This document shows, piece by piece, positions 61,301 through 64,000 of a stretch of 64,000 nucleotides of DNA. The stretch comes from UBA3263 sp964508865 (lineage in GTDB: Bacteria; Bacteroidota; Bacteroidia; Bacteroidales; Muribaculaceae). Below the pieces are notes generated by a model. That model saw nothing but the letters and a program-made list of their open reading frames with translations. It ran no database searches and was not told the DNA's origin. The stretch spans positions 1-64,000 of the forward strand of contig CAZDVP010000001.1 in assembly GCA_964508865.1 (NCBI GenBank), given 5' to 3'. The translations under genes and the position numbers were made by a program. Every line of letters starts with the position of its first letter. The first letter of the stretch is position 1.

Positions 61301-61983
61301 GCAATATCGTTCATCAGATTACTGAACTTCCTACAAATCTGGAAGAGTTAGGCAATATGATGGAGATCCTTCAGAAAGCAAATGGAAATCTTTCTATTTT
61401 CCGTCAGTTTGCTTTCCCTGCTGCCTACTCCTGCTATCTCTATGAACCTGTGCTGAAAGAAGGCGAAACACTTGATCCTCAGTTTGCACGTAACAACTGG
61501 TACCTCCCGGCAGAGGGTGAATTGATGCGTCAATTCTCTTTCTATGGTGTATCTCGCACTGGTGGCTTAGGAACGGCGCAAGCAACCGGTCAGAACACTC
61601 AGCCAAATAGAAGTGTGATTGACGCAATGATTCAGGCGGCGCACGACTCATCGGAAAGCAATCCGATTAAGCAGACTGTTAAGCAATCAAGTATTGATGC
61701 TTCCAGTTATTCTGCTGCTGAAATGTCTGCTATCAATCAGTATTTCCAGACATTGACTGAATGTGAAATGCCGATTTACTCTCTTGTGCTATGGAGAGCA
61801 TTGGTTGGGGGCAATTCTTCGCCCTTTATCAATCATACAGCTGGGTACCATTGGTCGAGTAGCGAGAACAGTAGCAACGGCTCCTGGTACGTGAGTTTCG
61901 GTACTGGTAACACGTACTACTACAACAACAAGTATGGCTACTATACGGTTCGTCCCTCTGTAGCGTATGTTTTCATGCTTTAA
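55381..61983 (+). CDS. Giant receptor-binding protein, DGR target 1
   Basis: 2200 residues. N-terminal attachment part with KKAIAVKGYIPDISTPWEWI; Ig-like stretches (200-430); a concanavalin/LamG-like domain (about 445-680); a long unassigned middle; a leucine-rich-repeat-like part (about 1465-1570, NCRNLEEVNLTNAS, LPRLKKLLLKGSAY); Ig-like segments (1660-1780); and a C-terminal C-type-lectin/FGE-like fold from about 1780, with NNWYLPAEGELMRQFSF and the variable end. It should bind host surface glycans or proteins, with the lectin face diversified by the DGR. All domains in one chain suggest it is both fibre and adhesin. Confidence 0.85.
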   Translation: MAKKAIAVKGYIPDISTPWEWIDENGQLKAYDGESVENLLRRVISDLQTTKVGYFVIPQNKETDGYYHLWGFASQSDYSDYLTDPVSNASLRLLNTAIPILEEQGGVSNIVTLTRNSAASIVTSKAEASVEVSYLWQQYNPITKETTDQDEDATIIVSCRTQNANGTWGAWDSSKEFTVSIQSGQTKTIDLSKLLTSDATYQIRLVATGETSEISASPVTVSIVYSNVAAKYEGQIATAYQGSSIQLPFRISGSVQKQLRIKIGNYTKNFTLGTTTYTDNTYGATLTQAEFGLTRGAVKAEAWIAFGEGYAAETEHQEFQFIYLPENDTITTPILAVTDIMEEFQNWTRATIFRYAIYNPQSDETFLRITLQDRTTGQIYIQKDITCMNGESYEFDENFGMEYEGDEQPTTIQAQATFVNASGLTYGNNINFTVDNSENFAPTKGANLILSPEKHSLVIDGEDYDVADLITDKDDTNSGWKTNTEFDSTGAQVNVPVLSIAAGNKLTIPYELFNSNTGHNNNGVEGSITIEFDIKVKNIVSNAPIIDASAPFDKAYTGLKFYPTRAVCLSQNNNSEDICDATFCEETREHIAINIIRNLRGEGLNLVRFYINGKSNRSYIYTDEDNFIPIGANGAQNLVIGSDDADIDIYGLRVYKDQQLGSVQIQNDYMAGMPTIEDKKKFKRFNSIYNGTEISYDQCNAMGLNTILRKIPQGGHYPSRENQDKQKNVTIDVRIFKERGNAESLDRKHSGTFVGMTDKGQGTSAKGYYWWNISDGFEDDVEIAADAYDPSDPTHYTADGKYFKKISYFNSLDGISQVYASKYEIEDGRGGITKLVGKCNYASPMQSHKLGGVWAYDELWQLLVNDGSGGRTVLQDTHAACYELPFLCFYQIGNGTPIFCGFQTWGSGKGDKKTFGYDKKKSPGYMCVSGADNGAVAALFQMPWLVSKNTQGAWSGNVYAKSVTINTGDVKNGYCYKSGVSDNLAFEVEIGSKYDGGETDKGVLRIADEAKGETETTLYTHFADFCNFICSCSPLLKPYAGTEAQLIADSANLKNDHQYWLFNTGPDRYKVYYYNPLTAKFEQLPKVATKWGADGRASQFGSPTLTSQLAGVTVTIDSVEGKTSMTLEEAMDTLGTSDMNVVNDLFCKARVAYFKAHADSYLDVVDVIFHQCFCKLFGATDNRTKNTYYWIDPAIDKLVRLKQDDLDTILATDNQGRQTKPYYVLEHTKDSNGSNYWNGENNILYTLIERAYPDRMRNMMRDIFSRMSQIAGSVEEYMQKRFYWVQEYFPAVAYNETSRVLYEVAQVKLMNGLIDVSQDPITQAVGDQLECEKQFMSQRLPMLMSWCEYETGGDGTLSFRSVDTLDGSQAVYDLEYTAYQYIYPKMSLGGAMPSIYAKVNGEWVLQDGSEPYLCAPGETVRMVVTASVSNQQFTLRWLHYAQRIGNIGALSCGDEGSITIVGKRLRKLECWSPDGTPIEFHPKGISILNCRNLEEVNLTNASSFSGGFSFDLPRLKKLLLKGSAYTSVTLPKTSTLTQVSYPASINSIIVNGQPNLSSISVESMANVRTLRVIGQHKIQTQTQPLVQLAYSQGQNVNSVTMENIAWVGMSVNVLIWLQNMKASLTGSIGLSDNLTYATKASLVETYGDIDSQTNDLYVTYNKYNITGFNIKGNTYMSQLGLYPYTIAPVPTRGNDVAIKNGKLDIEWSIEEGGQIYATFEDAVAGLLKVSQLDASGTDTRYAITCKLTRTNGQTITNSVQVGFYLRVPKIGDFAYADGTFDDQFQRDKTVVGVVYKIDPMYQGEGDEAPTTYSGYNKPTNAVLENKQLVGYRVLIDSKEDAVIKSTDSFINTASNAWGLYNEGSTGVHGTNGFTTEMGNKIQAQIGSNAFDTPIPNIGNTSEWSSGWYLHRGTYFNSEESDGFKQFSSGAPADWDGKNKTRKIVRHMESIFNGYLMGEFNEDILTEWVEETENGNIVHQITELPTNLEELGNMMEILQKANGNLSIFRQFAFPAAYSCYLYEPVLKEGETLDPQFARNNWYLPAEGELMRQFSFYGVSRTGGLGTAQATGQNTQPNRSVIDAMIQAAHDSSESNPIKQTVKQSSIDASSYSAAEMSAINQYFQTLTECEMPIYSLVLWRALVGGNSSPFINHTAGYHWSSSENSSNGSWYVSFGTGNTYYYNNKYGYYTVRPSVAYVFML
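61837..61964 (+). repeat. DGR variable region VR1
   Basis: 128 bases colinear with TR 62698-62825, without gaps. Twelve differences, all at TR adenines (seven to T or G at single sites, three in the last AAC codons). Encodes residues about 2153-2195 of the receptor-binding protein, including the Tyr-rich TYYYNNKYGYY patch. Confidence 0.95.
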
Positions 61984-61991
61984 TCCTCTCT

Positions 61992-62017
61992 GGCGAGTTG
62001 CCTTTTGGCAACTCGCC
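61992..62017 (+). other. 11-bp hairpin with TTTT loop after VR1
   Basis: GGCGAGTTGCC/GGCAACTCGCC around TTTT, 27 bases beyond VR1. DGR target sites in other systems need a hairpin or cruciform downstream of VR; the same design follows VR2. It may also act as a terminator. Confidence 0.7.
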
Positions 62018-62042
62018 TATAACCCTTAAAATAAATTTAATA

Positions 62043-62588
62043 ATGTTAAATAAATCAAACGAAAAGTCTCCTACGGAGAAGGCTTTAGAGTCTCACGCAT
62101 CTATAACCGGAATATTTGAAGAGGTAGAATTTCTTCCCTCTGAAGATACAGTTGTGCTTACACAGGCAGAAATTGACGCTGCCAAAAAGAATAAACGAGA
62201 TATGCGTAAAAAGGCTAAAACCTTTGTAAATGCCCCAATATATCGAACATTCCACAACGCTACATCTCTACTTATGCAAATCATCACACTCATGCCTAAA
62301 AAGACGGTCAAACTGAGTGATGTAATGCTGATAAAATTGAATGATGCGATTCAATGGACTGCATCGGCTTATGAACAAAAAGATCCGATTCATAAACATT
62401 ATTCGCTCTGTGAGGCTATATCTTTAATGTACAGCATTAAGGTGTACGCAAATTCAGCTTCAAGTCTAAATCTCATCGGCAAGAGCAAGTCTACTCAACT
62501 GAGCAAAGCGATTGACGCTATTTTACGCCAACTTGTAGCATGGCGAGGCTCATTGATAGATAAGGGCGATAATGCTTGCGATCAATAA
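62043..62588 (+). CDS. avd: DGR accessory variability determinant, Avd-like
   Basis: 181 residues from the ATG at 62043. Charged start, then four long helices (KTFVNAPIYRTFHNATSLLM, LSDVMLIKLNDAIQWTASAY, HKHYSLCEAISLMYSIKVYA, TQLSKAIDAILRQLVAWRGS), the four-helix bundle of Avd. In known DGRs Avd forms a pentamer that binds RT and the template RNA. It lies between VR1 and TR/RT, as expected. Confidence 0.8.
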   Translation: MLNKSNEKSPTEKALESHASITGIFEEVEFLPSEDTVVLTQAEIDAAKKNKRDMRKKAKTFVNAPIYRTFHNATSLLMQIITLMPKKTVKLSDVMLIKLNDAIQWTASAYEQKDPIHKHYSLCEAISLMYSIKVYANSASSLNLIGKSKSTQLSKAIDAILRQLVAWRGSLIDKGDNACDQ

Positions 62589-62604
62589 TCAATACATTAT
62601 CGGA

Positions 62605-64000
62605 ATGTCTGAGTTTCTGATTTCATACGGGCGGCATACTCCGTATCATAATGTCAATATGGTTAGGAGTTACGAAGATGCAATGCCGCAAACACAAACA
62701 GCTGGGAACCATTGGTCGAGTAGCGAGAACAGTAGCAACAACTCCTGGAACGTGAATTTCGGAACTGGTAACACGAACAACAACAACAACAAGTATAACA
62801 ACTATACGGTTCGTCCCTCTGTAGCACATGAGTCAGATGAGTGGATAGCTCTCAGGGAAACCCTGCAAATTGCTTTTAAGGATTGCTGTAGAGGAAAAAC
62901 AAGCAGCAAGCAATGCCAGGAATATATCCCTATTGCCGATGAGGACTTGGATGCTTTAACAACAGAACTACTTGAAAGGCGATATAAGCCGGACACATCT
63001 ACTTGTTTTCTTGTCAAGTTTCCCAAATTACGAGAAGTCTTTGCCGCTGCTTTTCGTGATCGCATTATCCATCATTGGCTTTGCCTCAGATTAGAACCAC
63101 TATTTGAACGTCTTTGCCGTCAACAAGGTAATGTGACACATAATTGCCGGAAAGGGTATGGCACTAAGACCGCTGTTGAGCAAGCTGCCAAAGGGATTAA
63201 AAAAGTCACTGGAAATTATCATAAGGAAGGCTGGATTTTCAAGGGTGATTTGGTCGGTTTCTTTATGTCGATCGACCAATATAAGATGTGTAAACGGTTA
63301 TTGAAATTTGCCGAGACACATTATAATGGCGATTTTAAGGAGTTACTATTGTGGCTTCTTGAAGTAGTAGTGATGCACCGGCCCGAAAAGAATTGCCTTC
63401 TCAATTCCGACCCTCGTGATTTCATCTTTCTCCAGGCTAATAAATCTCTTCATCGTTGCGCTCCCGGAAAAGGTATGCCAATTGGAAACTTGACCACACA
63501 GTTATTCGCTAATTTCTATATGGCGGAATTTGATGGGTTTGTCGTAAAGTGCCTCAGAGCCTATCAGCGTAAGAATCGTGGTTTCAAATGGTCATACACC
63601 AGGTTTGTGGATGATTACATTATTACTTGCAATGATAAAAAGTTCCTGTTGTGGTTTATTGAGCAGTGTGCCGCTAAACTTAACGAGATGGGCTTGAAAC
63701 AGCACAAGAATAAACGGTATATCCAACCTGCTAATCATGGAGTTATGTTTGTCGGGAAATATATACACAACGGAAGAATTTATTTGAGCAACAGAACACT
63801 TTCGAGGTTTAGAGAGAAAGTTCATGGATATACCTTGTACCTCCAGAAACCTGAAGAAGAGATTACCTTTATGGAGTTGGATCATATTCGAGCCACCATC
63901 AACTCATATTTGGGTTTTTGTAAAGGTTGTCAGACATACAAATTTCGTAGGGAGATTCTCCGTGAGTTCTTTCTAAAATGCGAGAAATATTTTTACCATG
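62605..64000 (+). CDS. DGR reverse transcriptase, C-terminus cut, TR in frame at its 5' end
   Basis: Open to the right edge. The frame starts at ATG 62605 (or 62572, overlapping avd), runs through the whole TR without a stop, giving an Asn-rich segment (GNHWSSSENSSNNSWNVNF), and then enters a normal DGR RT: FKDCCRGKTSS, VKFPKLREVFAAAFRDRIIH, GMPIGNLTTQLFANFYM and catalytic FVDDYII (63604-63624; YxDD box with Phe first). There is no in-frame ATG between TR and the RT core. It copies TR RNA with errors at A and delivers the cDNA to VR1 and VR2. Confidence 0.9.
   Translation, partial: MSEFLISYGRHTPYHNVNMVRSYEDAMPQTQTAGNHWSSSENSSNNSWNVNFGTGNTNNNNNKYNNYTVRPSVAHESDEWIALRETLQIAFKDCCRGKTSSKQCQEYIPIADEDLDALTTELLERRYKPDTSTCFLVKFPKLREVFAAAFRDRIIHHWLCLRLEPLFERLCRQQGNVTHNCRKGYGTKTAVEQAAKGIKKVTGNYHKEGWIFKGDLVGFFMSIDQYKMCKRLLKFAETHYNGDFKELLLWLLEVVVMHRPEKNCLLNSDPRDFIFLQANKSLHRCAPGKGMPIGNLTTQLFANFYMAEFDGFVVKCLRAYQRKNRGFKWSYTRFVDDYIITCNDKKFLLWFIEQCAAKLNEMGLKQHKNKRYIQPANHGVMFVGKYIHNGRIYLSNRTLSRFREKVHGYTLYLQKPEEEITFMELDHIRATINSYLGFCKGCQTYKFRREILREFFLKCEKYFYH
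62698..62825 (+). repeat. DGR template repeat (TR)
   Basis: Matches VR1 over 128 bases and VR2 over 126. Rich in AAC codons, the codon that adenine mutagenesis changes most usefully. It lies inside the RT reading frame and in the same codon phase as both VRs. Confidence 0.95.

Noticed and set aside
62623..62829. Minus-strand frame across the TR
   Set aside because: It is the shadow of the RT/TR frame; AAC repeats read backwards give Val runs (VVILVVVVVRV) without meaning.

Overview
The window looks like part of a large temperate or formerly temperate myovirus (or prophage) of a Bacteroidales host. The grounds are a contractile-tail structural module, a tyrosine recombinase, a diversity-generating retroelement (DGR), and promoters of the Bacteroidetes type (TTTG, about 20 bases, TAnnTTTG). 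Both ends are cut inside genes: an endolysin at base 1 and the DGR reverse transcriptase at base 64000. No host gene was recognised.

Layout. Bases 1-33900 are almost entirely minus strand. They hold lysis (GH108), RNase H, a MutS-domain protein, a two-HTH regulator with a divergent promoter/operator, and a long series of small, often overlapping genes of unknown function. Bases 6958-10018 hold two blocks of tandem, homologous structured RNA elements (eight in all) that interleave with two unknown genes and end nine bases from the stop codon of a non-DGR reverse transcriptase (RT2, 10027-11346). Next to RT2 is a small protein whose C-terminus is a DGR variable region. Bases 21100-23600 form a control region with a tRNA-like gene, a long leader, G-rich repeats and two more copies of the regulator's operator. 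Bases 24655-26643 encode a winged-helix replication initiator that carries eleven iterons and an AT-rich segment inside its own gene, as in lambda O. Bases 26900-33900 hold a formate/nitrite-type channel, the recombinase, NAD-dependent DNA ligase and dUTPase.

Bases 34100-64000 are plus strand and read as one late module: Mu gp29-like portal, Mu F-like minor head protein, Mu gpG-like protein, ClpP-type prohead protease fused to a scaffold, major capsid protein, DUF2586 sheath, tube, a tail chaperone with a convincing programmed -1 frameshift signal, tape measure, baseplate hub and spike, fibre proteins and a 2200-residue receptor-binding protein. The last gene ends in VR1, followed by an Avd-like gene, the template repeat (TR) and the DGR RT. 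TR differs from VR1 (12 sites) and from VR2 in the early region (13 sites) only where TR has adenine, so one DGR diversifies two targets about 50 kb apart on opposite strands.

The strongest candidate for an undescribed system is RT2 together with the array of eight structured RNA elements. Each element has an outer helix, a conserved AT-rich junction and a sequence-variable inner hairpin, and the helices are preserved while their sequences differ. All calls are from reading the sequence; no database search or folding program was run.
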